From assembly GCF_029689925.1 (NCBI RefSeq), contig NZ_CP121445.1:3518501-3582500 (forward strand): 64,000 nt of DNA, given 5' to 3'. Both the position numbers and the translations under genes were made by a program. Source of the stretch: Anaerocolumna sp. AGMB13025 (GTDB lineage Bacteria; Bacillota; Clostridia; Lachnospirales; Lachnospiraceae). Shown piece after piece: positions 26,641 through 36,136 of the stretch; the first letter of the stretch is position 1; each line of letters starts with the position of its first letter. The notes below the pieces were generated by a model, which saw only the letters and a program-made list of their open reading frames with translations, was not told where the DNA came from and searched no databases.

Positions 26641-29600
26641 CTATTTATCTAAATCATTTTCTATTAAATTAACCGATACCAGCGTCGATACACCTTTTTC
26701 CTGCATCGTAATTCCATAAAGAATGTCCGCCGCAGCCATAGTACCTCTTCTATGAGTAATAATTATGAACTGGGTATCTTTTGTTAATTTATGTAGATAT
26801 TTTGCATAGCGTTTAACATTGGAATCGTCTAAGGCAGCTTCTATTTCATCCAGAAGACAAAAAGGTGAAGGTTTTAAATTCTGTATTGCAAATAATAGTG
26901 CAATTGCTGTCAGTGCCTTTTCACCGCCGGAGAGCTGCATCATATTCTGCAGTTTTTTGCCTGGAGGCTGTGAGGTAATAATGATACCGGCTTCCAAAAT
27001 ATCTTCCTCTTCCGTAAGTTCTAAAGTAGCTTTACCACCGCCGAATAATTCTTTGAAGACAGCATCAAACTGCTGGCGGATTGAATGAAACTTCTCTTCA
27101 AACTGCTTACGCATCTCTTCATCCAGTTCCTTAATAATACCCATTAAAGTCTCTTCTGCTTTAAGTAAATCATCTCTTTGACTTTTTAGGAATATATACC
27201 GCTCGGATAAGTTTTTAAAATCTTCTATGGCGTTGACATTCACATCACCTAAATTCTTCATCCTGCTTTTAATATCAGCAATGTTTTTCTTTGCCTGAGG
27301 CATATTATCAATGGATTCTGTTTTTAGTTCCAACGCAGAGTGTGGAGTAAGTTCATATTCTTCCCAGATATAATTAATTTTTTCATCATACTGCTCCGTT
27401 AATTTTTCCAATTGATTTGTTAAACGGAAGCATTCCTTATCGAGTTCGCTTATTTCGCGGCTTAAGTCTTCTCTTCTCTGGAAGAAACTTTTATGTTCTT
27501 TTGTAATTTCTTCTTTTAGTAAGTTTAATTCATTGATTTTATTCTCAAATAACGCCGTCTGTTTGGAATAATGCTCAATTTTCGTTTCTGTATCCTTAAT
27601 CTGCTGCAGTTTTTCACTGACCTGTTTTGCCGCATCCTGCTTACCGGCACTCAGGTTCGTTTCTTCTTCAAAGAGTTTTTCCAGTTCACGTTTAATACGT
27701 TGTATATGTTCCAGGGTATTTTGACTTTTCTGCTCTAATGCGGAGAAATCAATACGGATAGAAGCCCCTTTTTCGATCAGTTTATTCTCTTGTACTTTTT
27801 CTGAATCCAGCAAGTGGTTGATTTCTTCAATCTTTGCTTCATTTTCTTTACTTTTGGACTCATTCTGATGAAGGGAATTATTAAGTTTTTCAATATTTAT
27901 ATTTAATTCTATACTTTGTTTTTCAATTTCTTTTATTTCATTTGTAAATTCTTCGTAAATTGCCCTACCGTCTGATTTCTTCTTAGACTCCTGTGCAAGG
28001 CTCATCTTTACCGTATTCTGCTTTAAATAAACTTCCTGTAAAATGACTTTATTATTATCAAGCTGCCCTCTTGCAGTATTTTTATCATTCTTTTTACTTT
28101 CTTTTTCTATATTCAGTTCTTCGATACCAGTTTCTAAATTACGTACCAGATTCTCCAGTTCTTCTATTTCACGTCTGCGGCTTAATAAGTTGCTGGTATT
28201 CCTATATGCACCACCTGATAAGGAACCACCGGGATTTAATAATTCACCATCCAGGGTTACGATACGAAGGGAGTAATTGTATTTCTTTGATAGTTTAAGT
28301 GCATGATCAATATGATCTACCACTATGCTTCTGCCAAGAAGGTTTCTCATCAGACCGTCAAATCTGCTTTCTGTATCCACTAAGGTATTGGCAAGACCTA
28401 ATACCCCTTCTTCTGATAAATACCTGTCCTGACCGCTTACTTCCTTTCCGGTAACACTGGTTAACGGCAAAAAGGTTGCTCGGCCAAATTTATTCTTTTT
28501 TAAATACTCGATTAAATTCTTAGCAGTTTCTTCATGATCGGTAACGATATTCTGGATATTGCCCCCGAGGGCAGTTTCGATAGCAGTTTCGTATTTCGGT
28601 TCTACCTTTATAATATCAGCTACAACACCAATTATACCTGCCTGGCTATCTTTTTTCTCCATTACTTTTTTAATACTGTTACCATAACCTTCATAGCGCT
28701 CGGTTAGGTTTTTTAAGGATTCCAGTCTTGATCGCTCCTGATGGTATTCCTGCTGTTTACCGGTCATCTGTCTGGTTAAGTGATCTATCTCCTCCTGTAA
28801 ATCCTTTAATGAAGCTTCTATCATTATATTCTCTTTATTAACCACACCGATTTGATTCTCGAGTTGATGAAGTATATCTTCCTGCTCTTTTATCGTAATA
28901 TCAATAATAGCTTCTTCGCTTTTATTGCGTAAGAGCTTCTGGTTTAATTCCACTTTTTTGATATTATTTTGTTCCAATATGGTTTCATACCGCTGCAGAT
29001 TCGTTTTGATTGTTGAATTTTCACTAAGAAATTCAAAGATTTCACCATTACAGGCTTCAATTTGTTTGGTGAAATTGGATATATTCATGCGGATTTTCTC
29101 AAGTTCCTCTGTAACGGCCGTTTGTTCATCATCCATTAAGTCAAGTCTGGCATCAATATCGCGCTTTTCTGAAATATAGCCTTCCTGTTCTTCTTTTCTG
29201 ACTTTGATATCCTCTGCGATTGCCTGGATTCTTGACTGGTAGTGTTTGTCATTCTGCTTCACTGAAAGGATCTGTTCATTTAATACCTTGATTTCACCTT
29301 CATGTTTTTCTTTTGCCAGTTTACATTCACTTAAAGAATTTTTATGCTGCTCCAGTTCCTCATTGCTGCTTTCTATCTGCAATTCTAATCTATCATATTC
29401 TTCCTTGGTATTTTCATAACTTTTATTTGCATGTAACAGGGAGTCCTGGGCAATTTTAAGTTTTTCTTCTATCTGTTTCTTTGCTTCTTCCATTTTTTCA
29501 TTTTCTAAAAGAAACATATTCACTTCCAGAATTCTTAATTCATCCCGCAGCTTAAGATATTCTTTGGCTACGATGGATTGCTGTTCTAAGGGACCAATCT

Positions 29601-30201
29601 GTTTTTCAATTTCTGTAAGAATATCATTAATACGGTAGAGGTTCTGCTTTTCTTCCTCCAGATTCTTCTCCGCCGTCAGTTTTCTCTTTTTAAACTTAAC
29701 GATTCCGGCTGCCTCGTCAAAGAGTTCTCTTCGGTCCTCCGGCTTACCGCTTAAGATTTTATCAATCTGACCCTGACCGATTATGGAGTATCCCTCCTTA
29801 CCGATACCGGTGTCTAAGAATAATTCCTGTACATCCCTCAGTCTGCAGCCATTGCCGTTAATTAAGTATTCACTTTCGCCGGACCGGTATACCCGTCTTG
29901 CAACAGTTACTTCATCAAATTCAATCGGCAGCTTATGATCGGAATTGTTAAGTGTGATTGCAACGAACGCATACCCCATTGCTTTTCTGGTTTCTGTACC
30001 AGAGAATATAATATCCTCCATTTTGGCGCCTCTTAGCTGCTTTGCACTTTGTTCGCCAAGTACCCAGCGGACTGCATCAGCCACATTGCTCTTACCGCTG
30101 CCGTTAGGTCCAACTATTCCTGTAATACCATCGTGAAACTCAAATGTTATTTTATTGGCAAAAGATTTAAAGCCATGAACTTCAATGCTTTTTAAATACA
30201 T
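26641..30201 (-). CDS. smc: Chromosome condensation ATPase SMC
   Basis: 1186 aa. Walker A GPNGSGKSNVADAVRWVLGEQ near residue 32, long coiled coil, hinge at about 500-660 (GIIGVVADIIKVEPKYETAIE; GGSLSGGAY), second coiled coil, C-terminal signature LSGGEKALTAIALLFAI and Walker B CLLDEIEAALDD. It starts with ATG overlapping the rnc stop by one base (TAATG), implying coupling. Works with ScpA/ScpB, which are not in this window. Confidence 0.98.
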   Translation of the reverse strand: MYLKSIEVHGFKSFANKITFEFHDGITGIVGPNGSGKSNVADAVRWVLGEQSAKQLRGAKMEDIIFSGTETRKAMGYAFVAITLNNSDHKLPIEFDEVTVARRVYRSGESEYLINGNGCRLRDVQELFLDTGIGKEGYSIIGQGQIDKILSGKPEDRRELFDEAAGIVKFKKRKLTAEKNLEEEKQNLYRINDILTEIEKQIGPLEQQSIVAKEYLKLRDELRILEVNMFLLENEKMEEAKKQIEEKLKIAQDSLLHANKSYENTKEEYDRLELQIESSNEELEQHKNSLSECKLAKEKHEGEIKVLNEQILSVKQNDKHYQSRIQAIAEDIKVRKEEQEGYISEKRDIDARLDLMDDEQTAVTEELEKIRMNISNFTKQIEACNGEIFEFLSENSTIKTNLQRYETILEQNNIKKVELNQKLLRNKSEEAIIDITIKEQEDILHQLENQIGVVNKENIMIEASLKDLQEEIDHLTRQMTGKQQEYHQERSRLESLKNLTERYEGYGNSIKKVMEKKDSQAGIIGVVADIIKVEPKYETAIETALGGNIQNIVTDHEETAKNLIEYLKKNKFGRATFLPLTSVTGKEVSGQDRYLSEEGVLGLANTLVDTESRFDGLMRNLLGRSIVVDHIDHALKLSKKYNYSLRIVTLDGELLNPGGSLSGGAYRNTSNLLSRRREIEELENLVRNLETGIEELNIEKESKKNDKNTARGQLDNNKVILQEVYLKQNTVKMSLAQESKKKSDGRAIYEEFTNEIKEIEKQSIELNINIEKLNNSLHQNESKSKENEAKIEEINHLLDSEKVQENKLIEKGASIRIDFSALEQKSQNTLEHIQRIKRELEKLFEEETNLSAGKQDAAKQVSEKLQQIKDTETKIEHYSKQTALFENKINELNLLKEEITKEHKSFFQRREDLSREISELDKECFRLTNQLEKLTEQYDEKINYIWEEYELTPHSALELKTESIDNMPQAKKNIADIKSRMKNLGDVNVNAIEDFKNLSERYIFLKSQRDDLLKAEETLMGIIKELDEEMRKQFEEKFHSIRQQFDAVFKELFGGGKATLELTEEEDILEAGIIITSQPPGKKLQNMMQLSGGEKALTAIALLFAIQNLKPSPFCLLDEIEAALDDSNVKRYAKYLHKLTKDTQFIIITHRRGTMAAADILYGITMQEKGVSTLVSVNLIENDLDK

Positions 30202-30932
30202 TATTTTTCCCCCGACAGTATGGATTTTTTCTTATTCATTTTAAGAATGGACTGATATGCGGCTTCCTGTTCTGCGGCTTTTTTTGTCCGCCCCACACCA
30301 ATGCCAAGCTGTGTATCATTTACAAGAGCAACTACCGTAAACTGTTTGTTATGATCCGGTCCTTCTTCTTTAATTAACTCGTAGGACAGTTGTTCTTTGT
30401 ATTCACTTTGGATAATTTCCTGTAAGATAGTCTTGCTATCGAAAAAGAGTTTTTTATTCTCCACATCTGCTAAGATAAAGTTACGGATGAACTCTTTTGC
30501 ATTAGTAAAACCACCGTCTAAATATATAGCACCAATGATTGCTTCCATCGCATCAGACAGAATAGATAATCTCTCACTGCCTCCTGTTGCCGATTCCCCT
30601 TTACCAAGCAGGATATACCTACCGACATTAATATCCCTGGCACAGGCCGCTAATGTCTGTTCACAAACAAGCCTGGCTCTTAATTTCGTTAAATCCCCTT
30701 CCGGCATCTTGGAATTCTTAGTGAACAGGTACTCACTGGTTACCAGCTCTAAAACCGCATCTCCTAAAAATTCAAGCCTTTCATTGTTATCAAGCTTATT
30801 CATTCGTTTTTCATTGGCATAGGAGCTATGGGTTAAAGCATGTTTTAAAATTTTTCTGTCCCGGAATTTGTAATTTAGTGTTTCTTCAAAAGCCTTTAAT
30901 TTCTCTAATCCAGCTTCATCCGTTCGATTCAT
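30201..30932 (-). CDS. rnc: Ribonuclease III
   Basis: 243 aa. Cleaves double-stranded RNA in rRNA and mRNA maturation. Signature NERLEFLGDAVLEL, second acidic site SDAMEAIIGAIYLDGG, C-terminal dsRNA-binding domain from about 165. ATG 30932 follows GGGAGG. A large hairpin separates it from acpP. Confidence 0.97.
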   Translation of the reverse strand: MNRTDEAGLEKLKAFEETLNYKFRDRKILKHALTHSSYANEKRMNKLDNNERLEFLGDAVLELVTSEYLFTKNSKMPEGDLTKLRARLVCEQTLAACARDINVGRYILLGKGESATGGSERLSILSDAMEAIIGAIYLDGGFTNAKEFIRNFILADVENKKLFFDSKTILQEIIQSEYKEQLSYELIKEEGPDHNKQFTVVALVNDTQLGIGVGRTKKAAEQEAAYQSILKMNKKKSILSGEK

Positions 30933-30954
30933 AAGCTTCCTCCCTTCGGATATG

Positions 30955-31015
30955 AAAAACCCTTTCAAAAAGGCAAAGCTCTTGAGATTCAAGAGCAAGG
31001 CCCTATTGAAAGGGC
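30955..31015 (-). terminator. Nested hairpin terminator between acpP and rnc
   Basis: Outer stem CCCTTTCAA / TTGAAAGGG (31006-31014 with 30960-30968) enclosing a second hairpin (GCTCTTGA with TCAAGAGC), then TTTTTC on the minus strand. It probably limits transcription from acpP into rnc. Confidence 0.8.
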
Positions 31016-31032
31016 TTAATAAGTAAGTTTAC

Positions 31033-31266
31033 TTATTGGTTAAGTGCATTTTTGATTTGATCTACCGCGTCTCCGACAGTAACAATATTCTCAGCTTCTT
31101 CATTGGCAATTTCAATATCAAATTCTTCTTCAATTCCCATGATGATTTGGAAGAGATCTAAGGAATCAGCACCTAAGTCATCTACGAATGTAGTTTCCAT
31201 TGTGATTTCATCCTCTTCTACGTTTAATACTTCACTAATAATTTTTTGTAATTTTTCAAATTCCAT
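31033..31266 (-). CDS. acpP: Acyl carrier protein
   Basis: 77 aa. Carries growing fatty acyl chains on phosphopantetheine attached to the Ser in DLGADSLDL. Highly acidic, full length. ATG 31266 behind AAAGGTGA; the upstream GTG overlaps this ribosome site. 21 bp after plsX. Confidence 0.97.
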   Translation of the reverse strand: MEFEKLQKIISEVLNVEEDEITMETTFVDDLGADSLDLFQIIMGIEEEFDIEIANEEAENIVTVGDAVDQIKNALNQ

Positions 31267-31287
31267 TATGATCACCTTTCTTTACCT

Positions 31288-32295
31288 TTATTCTTCTTGA
31301 ATATTCATTCTTATTTTTTCGTTTATTTGCTGTTCTGTGAATGTAATACACTGAATGATAGAATTCTTAACTTCAGAACTCTTGGAATTCCCATGGGTCT
31401 TAACTACCAGTCCATTCAAACCTAATAGCGGGGCACCGCCGTACTGCGAGGCATCAAAGGTTTTTAATGTTTCTTTTAATGCAGGCTTACATAACAACGC
31501 ACCAAGTTTGCTTTTGGTGGTACTCACTAATCCCTCTTTGATTTTGGAGATTAACGCACCGCCCAGACCTTCATAGAGCTTTAAGATAACATTGCCTACA
31601 AAAGCCTCACAGACAATAACATCTGCTGCTCCATTTGGTATCTCTCTGGCTTCAATGCTGCCAATAAAATTAATATCATTGCAATTTTTAAGGAGCGGGA
31701 AAGTCTCCTTAACCAGCATATTACCTTTTTCCTCTTCGGTCCCAATATTCACAATCGCTACTCTTGGATTCTTAATACCTATTACATGTTCCATGTAAAT
31801 GGATCCCATCTTAGCAAACTGAACTAAATGAGCCGGTCTTGCATCAACGTTAGCCCCACAGTCTATTAACAAGGATACTCCATTCATTGTGGGGAGCAAT
31901 GGAGCTAACGGTGGCCTTTCAACCCCTTTAATCCTTCCTACGATAAACTGCCCTCCAACTAAAACTGCACCTGTACTTCCGGCAGAAACAAAAGCATCCG
32001 CTTCACCGTTTTTAACAAGATTCAAGGCTACTACAATTGATGAATCCTTCTTACGACGGATAGCCATAACTGGTGCCTCATCATTGGTTATGACATCATC
32101 GGCATTCACGACAACTAAGTGGTCCTTATCATAGGTATATTTCTTTAATTCATCGTTAATAACCGCTTCTTTGCCTACCAGCAGAACTTTGATATCCTGT
32201 CTTTCGTTTACTGCTTCCACAGCACCTTTTACAATCTCACCTGGAGCATGATCTCCACCCATTGCATCAACTGCAACTCTTACACTTTTGTCCAT
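31288..32295 (-). CDS. plsX: Phosphate acyltransferase PlsX
   Basis: 335 aa. Makes acyl-phosphate from acyl-ACP for phospholipid synthesis. N-terminal VRVAVDAMGGDHAPGEIVKGA, GSTGAVLVGGQFIVGRIKGVERP and CEAFVGNVILKLYEG. Followed by acpP as usual, but the rpmF/yceD genes often found upstream in Firmicutes are absent; cheR and a structured non-coding region precede it. Confidence 0.96.
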   Translation of the reverse strand: MDKSVRVAVDAMGGDHAPGEIVKGAVEAVNERQDIKVLLVGKEAVINDELKKYTYDKDHLVVVNADDVITNDEAPVMAIRRKKDSSIVVALNLVKNGEADAFVSAGSTGAVLVGGQFIVGRIKGVERPPLAPLLPTMNGVSLLIDCGANVDARPAHLVQFAKMGSIYMEHVIGIKNPRVAIVNIGTEEEKGNMLVKETFPLLKNCNDINFIGSIEAREIPNGAADVIVCEAFVGNVILKLYEGLGGALISKIKEGLVSTTKSKLGALLCKPALKETLKTFDASQYGGAPLLGLNGLVVKTHGNSKSSEVKNSIIQCITFTEQQINEKIRMNIQEE

Positions 32296-32463
32296 AGCCT
32301 GCCCCCATCTGCGCTATAATTACATTATACTGATTCATTTAAGACCCTATAATATATGATTTTTGTAAGTAATTTTTCCAACTTAAACCAATCTATAAGA
32401 CTCCCTGTCAGTATCTATACACAATATACTAGATATTATTATAAAAATCAACCACAAATTATG

Positions 32464-32580
32464 AAAAAAAGTGATATTCCAAAGTCAGTATTAACTGTTA
32501 CAGCATCCAGGTTTATAAAGGCGGTAACCTGAATAAACCCAAAACTTTGCAACAGCTGCACGACCTACGGAATAACACTT
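32464..32580 (-). ncRNA. Candidate structured RNA between cheR and plsX
   Basis: The minus strand closes with a 12-position helix, one mismatch (arms 32569-32580 and 32469-32480), extended inward after a small bulge by AGGTC/GACTT (32562-32566 with 32482-32486). Inside are CTGTT/AACAG and a GGTTTAT/ATAAACC hairpin (32533-32539, 32510-32516) with the loop segment CAGGTTACCGCC. Five U follow the closing helix. A TATAAT (32582-32587) lies immediately before it. It may be a small RNA or an elaborate cheR terminator/plsX leader. The spacers to cheR and plsX (32296-32463) show no gene. Confidence 0.5.
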
Positions 32581-32634
32581 ATTATAATACTGTTCAAAAC
32601 ATAAATTTTTAATCTAGTTACGAATTTGAAAGTT

Positions 32635-33414
32635 TTATATTTTTTTATAGAAAAAAGACTTATAAGTAGCAAACTGCAGATTCTGAGGCTGAATAATTTG
32701 CTCTGTACTGCCTACAAATAGTATAGCTTCTCTTTTTAAAGATGAATTGAATTTTTTGTATATCTCATCTTTTGCTTCTTCAGTAAAATAGATTAATACA
32801 TTTCTGCATACGATCAAATCACATTGATTTGGATACGTATCTTTTAACAAGTCATGCTGTTTAAATTCCACACATGCTTTGACATTGTCTAAAATCTGGT
32901 AGGTACTGCTATTAATTTCTCTGAAATACTTGGTTATGAACTCCTGAGGAAGCCCCTTTAAACTCTTGACATTATACAGACCCAGCCTTGCTTTTTCAAG
33001 GATTTGTTTGTCAATATCGGTAGCAATCACCTTAATCCGGGAAAGTGGCATATACTTAGATAAAAGCATTACCAGCGAGTAAGGTTCATCCCCTGTGGAA
33101 CATGCCGCACTCCATATTTTTAGTCCATTGCCGAACTTGGTGAACAGATATGGCAATACCTCTTTCTCCAAGAGATTCCACTGTTCGGGGTTACGATAAA
33201 ATTCAGATACATTAATTGTCAGGTAGTTCACGAATTCTTCCAGCATTACCGGGTTTTTTTTAATAGTATCAACATAGGTATTGTAGGAAGTAATTTTATG
33301 CTTTGCAATCAATGCATCAATTCTTCGTTTCATTTGGCGCTCTTTATATGAATTTAAATCAATTTTGGTAATATGATAAATCTGTTCCTTAAAAACCTCA
33401 TAATTATCTGCCAA
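32635..33414 (-). CDS. cheR: CheR-type protein-glutamate methyltransferase
   Basis: 259 aa. SAM-dependent methylation of chemoreceptor glutamates. N-terminal helical CheR_N (about 1-60), then SAM motif IWSAACSTGDEPYSLVMLL, ATDIDKQILEKA and CRNVLIYF. Full length. The start is TTG 33414 with AAGGAG 9 nt upstream. No other chemotaxis gene is near; it is 48 bp behind rpsA, presumably read by the same transcript. Confidence 0.93.
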   Translation of the reverse strand: MADNYEVFKEQIYHITKIDLNSYKERQMKRRIDALIAKHKITSYNTYVDTIKKNPVMLEEFVNYLTINVSEFYRNPEQWNLLEKEVLPYLFTKFGNGLKIWSAACSTGDEPYSLVMLLSKYMPLSRIKVIATDIDKQILEKARLGLYNVKSLKGLPQEFITKYFREINSSTYQILDNVKACVEFKQHDLLKDTYPNQCDLIVCRNVLIYFTEEAKDEIYKKFNSSLKREAILFVGSTEQIIQPQNLQFATYKSFFYKKI

Positions 33415-33462
33415 ATTGAAAAACTCCTTTTTCTTCCGTAATCATAAAAATGTCTGAAATGA

Positions 33463-34554
33463 TTATTCTTCTGTAGTTTCCGCTGGTTCAGCAGTTTCAG
33501 TTGTATCTTCCATAGCTTTAATACTTAAGCTGATTTTCTTTTCATCATGATTAAAGTCAACTACTTTAGCAGTAACTTCCTGACCAACTTTTAACACATC
33601 GGAAGGTTTTTCAACATGTTCTCTGGAAATCTGGGAAACATGAAGTAACGCATCTACACCTGGTTCTAGTTCAATAAATGCACCAAAATCAGTCATACGG
33701 GCAACTTTACCGGTAACTACATTACCTACGGCATAGTTCTCTGCTGCCTTGATCCAGGGATTTTCATTCTCAAACTTTAAGCTGAGAGCAATTTTTTCTC
33801 CGGAAATATCTTTAATCAGGACTTTAACAGTATCCCCTACTTTAAAGACTTTTTTCGGGTTTTCTACTCTGCCCCAGGACATCTCAGAGATATGAAGAAG
33901 TCCGTCTGCACCACCAAGGTCAATAAAGGCACCGAAATCAGTTACATTCTTAACAACACCTTCAACGGTCATGCCAGCACTGATTCTTTCAAATAATTCT
34001 TTCTGCATTGCCTGCTTTTTAGCAACGATTAACTGCTTACGGTCACCGATGATTCTTCTCTTCTTCGGATTGAATTCGGAAATTACGAATTCGATCTCCA
34101 CTCCTGCATATTTTGCAAGATTTTTCTCATAACCGTCGGATACTAAGCTTGCGGGTATAAAAATTCTTGTTTCATCAATTATAACACTTAAGCCGCCCTC
34201 TAAAACGGTAGCAACTTTTGCAGTTAATACTTCTTTGTTATTAAATGCTTCTTCTAATCTCTTGCTTCCTTTTTCTGCAGCTAATCTCTTATAAGTTAAG
34301 AGAACTTGTCCTTCGCCATCATTAACTTTTAATACTTTAGCCTGCATTACATCGCCTTCTTTAACGAGTGTAGTTAAATCAGCATTGGGTGTATTAGTAT
34401 ATTCACTTCTGGTGATGATACCGTCTGCTTTGTAGCCTATATTTAAGACAATTTCGTCTTCTTTTACACGTATTACAGTGCCCTCTACTACCTCTCCGTT
34501 TTGTATTGTTTTTAATGATTCCTCCAATAATTGTTCAAAACTCATTTCTGACAT
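33463..34554 (-). CDS. rpsA: S1 RNA-binding domain protein (ribosomal protein S1 homolog)
   Basis: 363 aa. Four S1 domains at about 18-85, 103-170, 188-257 and 275-345; the last two are the most canonical (GMTVEGVVKNVTDFGAFIDLGGADGLLHISEMSW; GNVVTGKVARMTDFGAFIELEPGVDALLHVSQIS). Shorter than the six-domain enterobacterial S1, as usual in Firmicutes. Overlaps the ispH 3' end by 13 bp. AAGGAGG precedes the ATG. Confidence 0.93.
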   Translation of the reverse strand: MSEMSFEQLLEESLKTIQNGEVVEGTVIRVKEDEIVLNIGYKADGIITRSEYTNTPNADLTTLVKEGDVMQAKVLKVNDGEGQVLLTYKRLAAEKGSKRLEEAFNNKEVLTAKVATVLEGGLSVIIDETRIFIPASLVSDGYEKNLAKYAGVEIEFVISEFNPKKRRIIGDRKQLIVAKKQAMQKELFERISAGMTVEGVVKNVTDFGAFIDLGGADGLLHISEMSWGRVENPKKVFKVGDTVKVLIKDISGEKIALSLKFENENPWIKAAENYAVGNVVTGKVARMTDFGAFIELEPGVDALLHVSQISREHVEKPSDVLKVGQEVTAKVVDFNHDEKKISLSIKAMEDTTETAEPAETTEE

Positions 34555-35384
34555 GCGGTATGAACCTCCTTGATAATATTGTTTGGGGTGGATGCCCCTG
34601 CTGTAATACCTACGCTACGAAAAGATTTGAGTTCCTCCAAATCCAGGTCTCTAAGTGTCTGTATATAGTAAGTATTTTCACATTCTAATTTAGATATTTC
34701 GTATAGCTTTCTGGTATTCGAACTATGTTGTCCGCCGATAATAATCATAGCGTCAGAATCCTTAGCAAGCTGCCTTGCTTCCGTTTGACGCTCTTCGGTA
34801 GCATTACATATCGTATTTAAAACAATTATATCATAACCCTTTTTTGATATAATTTCAACTAAATCTTGAAAATTCTTGTAATTAAATGTCGTTTGAGATA
34901 CAATACATATCTTTTGATTAACAGATAAATCCAAGTTTTTCGCCTGTTCGGTGTTTTCAATAATTGTATAATTATTCATACACCAGCCTTCTATGCCTTC
35001 TACTTCCGGGTGTTTATCATTGCCGATTATTATGATGTGACGGCCTGTTTCACTTTGTTCCTTTACAATCTTGTGAATCTTAATTACATAAGGACAGGTT
35101 GCGTCAATTAATTTCAAGCCCTGGGTTTCGATGACATCATAGATTTCCTTAGATACTCCATGAGAACGTATAATTATTGTACCCTCTGTAATGGTTTTTA
35201 ATTCTTCAATTGTATGAATCAATCCAACACCTTTGTCCGTTAAATCCGCAACAACTTCGTCATTGTGGATGATGGGACCAAAGGTATAAACCTTTCCGCC
35301 TTTTTTTATTTCATCATAAACCATGTCAACTGCACGCTTTACGCCAAAACAAAATCCGGCAGTTTTTGCAAGTTCTACTTTCAT
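34542..35384 (-). CDS. ispH: 4-hydroxy-3-methylbut-2-enyl diphosphate reductase
   Basis: 280 aa. Last step of the MEP isoprenoid pathway; [4Fe-4S] enzyme. The three cluster cysteines are in GFCFGVKRAV (Cys12), DATCPYV and NTICNATEERQ. ATG 35384 behind GGGGGT; an upstream ATG overlaps this site. A 58-bp palindromic repeat element lies between it and cmk. Confidence 0.95.
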   Translation of the reverse strand: MKVELAKTAGFCFGVKRAVDMVYDEIKKGGKVYTFGPIIHNDEVVADLTDKGVGLIHTIEELKTITEGTIIIRSHGVSKEIYDVIETQGLKLIDATCPYVIKIHKIVKEQSETGRHIIIIGNDKHPEVEGIEGWCMNNYTIIENTEQAKNLDLSVNQKICIVSQTTFNYKNFQDLVEIISKKGYDIIVLNTICNATEERQTEARQLAKDSDAMIIIGGQHSSNTRKLYEISKLECENTYYIQTLRDLDLEELKSFRSVGITAGASTPNNIIKEVHTACQK

Positions 35385-35400
35385 ACTAACCCCCATGCAT

Positions 35401-35458
35401 ATCGCAAGTTAACTTGCGATACTGCCCAATTAAGAAGTGTGAAATGTTTATTTCACAC
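35401..35458. repeat. Composite palindromic element, copy 1
   Basis: A perfect 20-bp palindrome ATCGCAAGTTAACTTGCGAT (35401-35420), then ACTGCC, then a second hairpin GTGTGAAAT/ATTTCACAC (35437-35445, 35450-35458). Copy 2 is at 54809-54862 in front of a ferredoxin gene. Here it lies before ispH and runs into the cmk stop codon. Confidence 0.85.
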
Positions 35459-36136
35459 TAAATCCTCACTGCACTTTTCTTGGAACAGTGAAATTATTGT
35501 ATCAATAACTTCGTCTATTGTCAAATCCGAAGTATCTAACAATACAGCATCCTCTGCCTGGCAAAGCGGAGATATCTTCCGGTTCATGTCCTGTTGATCC
35601 CTTTTTATGATATCTGTCTCAATCTCATTTAAGTCGCTTGGTATTCCTTTTTCCTCAAGTTCCTTCCATCTTCTTAATGCTCTTTCTCCGGAACTGGCTG
35701 TAAGATAAATCTTTAAATCTGCATTCGGCAACACTACCGAACCTATATCCCTGCCATCCATAATGACATTGGAAGAAGCTGCCAAACTCTTCTGAAGTTC
35801 CACCATCTTAGCCCGGACAGCTTTGTATTTTGCTACTGCTGAAGCCAGCTTGCCGGCTTCCTCTGTCCGTATGGTGCCGGTAACATTATCGCCATTTAAG
35901 ATTACCTGCTGTTCACCTTTTATGTATTCAATTGTTATCTTCACATCTTTACAAGCTTTTGATACACTCTCCTCATCTTCAACGGAGATGCCGTTATTAA
36001 GCATATATATACCCATAGCGCGGTACATAGCACCGGTATCAACATAGATATATTCGAGTTTTTTGGCAACTATTTTTGCTATTGTACTTTTACCGGCACC
36101 GGCAGGGCCGTCAATAGCAATATTATAATTTTTCAT
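35453..36136 (-). CDS. cmk: Cytidylate kinase
   Basis: 227 aa. Phosphorylates CMP/dCMP. P loop IDGPAGAGKSTIAK, DTGAMYRA, DGRDIGSVVLPNAD and RDQQDMNRKISPL. AGGAGG precedes the ATG. Its last codons and TGA stop lie within the palindromic repeat element, so the C terminus may have been altered by it. First gene of cmk-ispH-rpsA-cheR. Confidence 0.96.
   Translation of the reverse strand: MKNYNIAIDGPAGAGKSTIAKIVAKKLEYIYVDTGAMYRAMGIYMLNNGISVEDEESVSKACKDVKITIEYIKGEQQVILNGDNVTGTIRTEEAGKLASAVAKYKAVRAKMVELQKSLAASSNVIMDGRDIGSVVLPNADLKIYLTASSGERALRRWKELEEKGIPSDLNEIETDIIKRDQQDMNRKISPLCQAEDAVLLDTSDLTIDEVIDTIISLFQEKCSEDLV

Noticed and set aside
32510..32555. Possible c-di-GMP-I (GEMM) riboswitch
   Set aside because: TTGCAAAG and CAGGTTACCG are present, but they are only about 20 nt apart, too close for the second aptamer helix.
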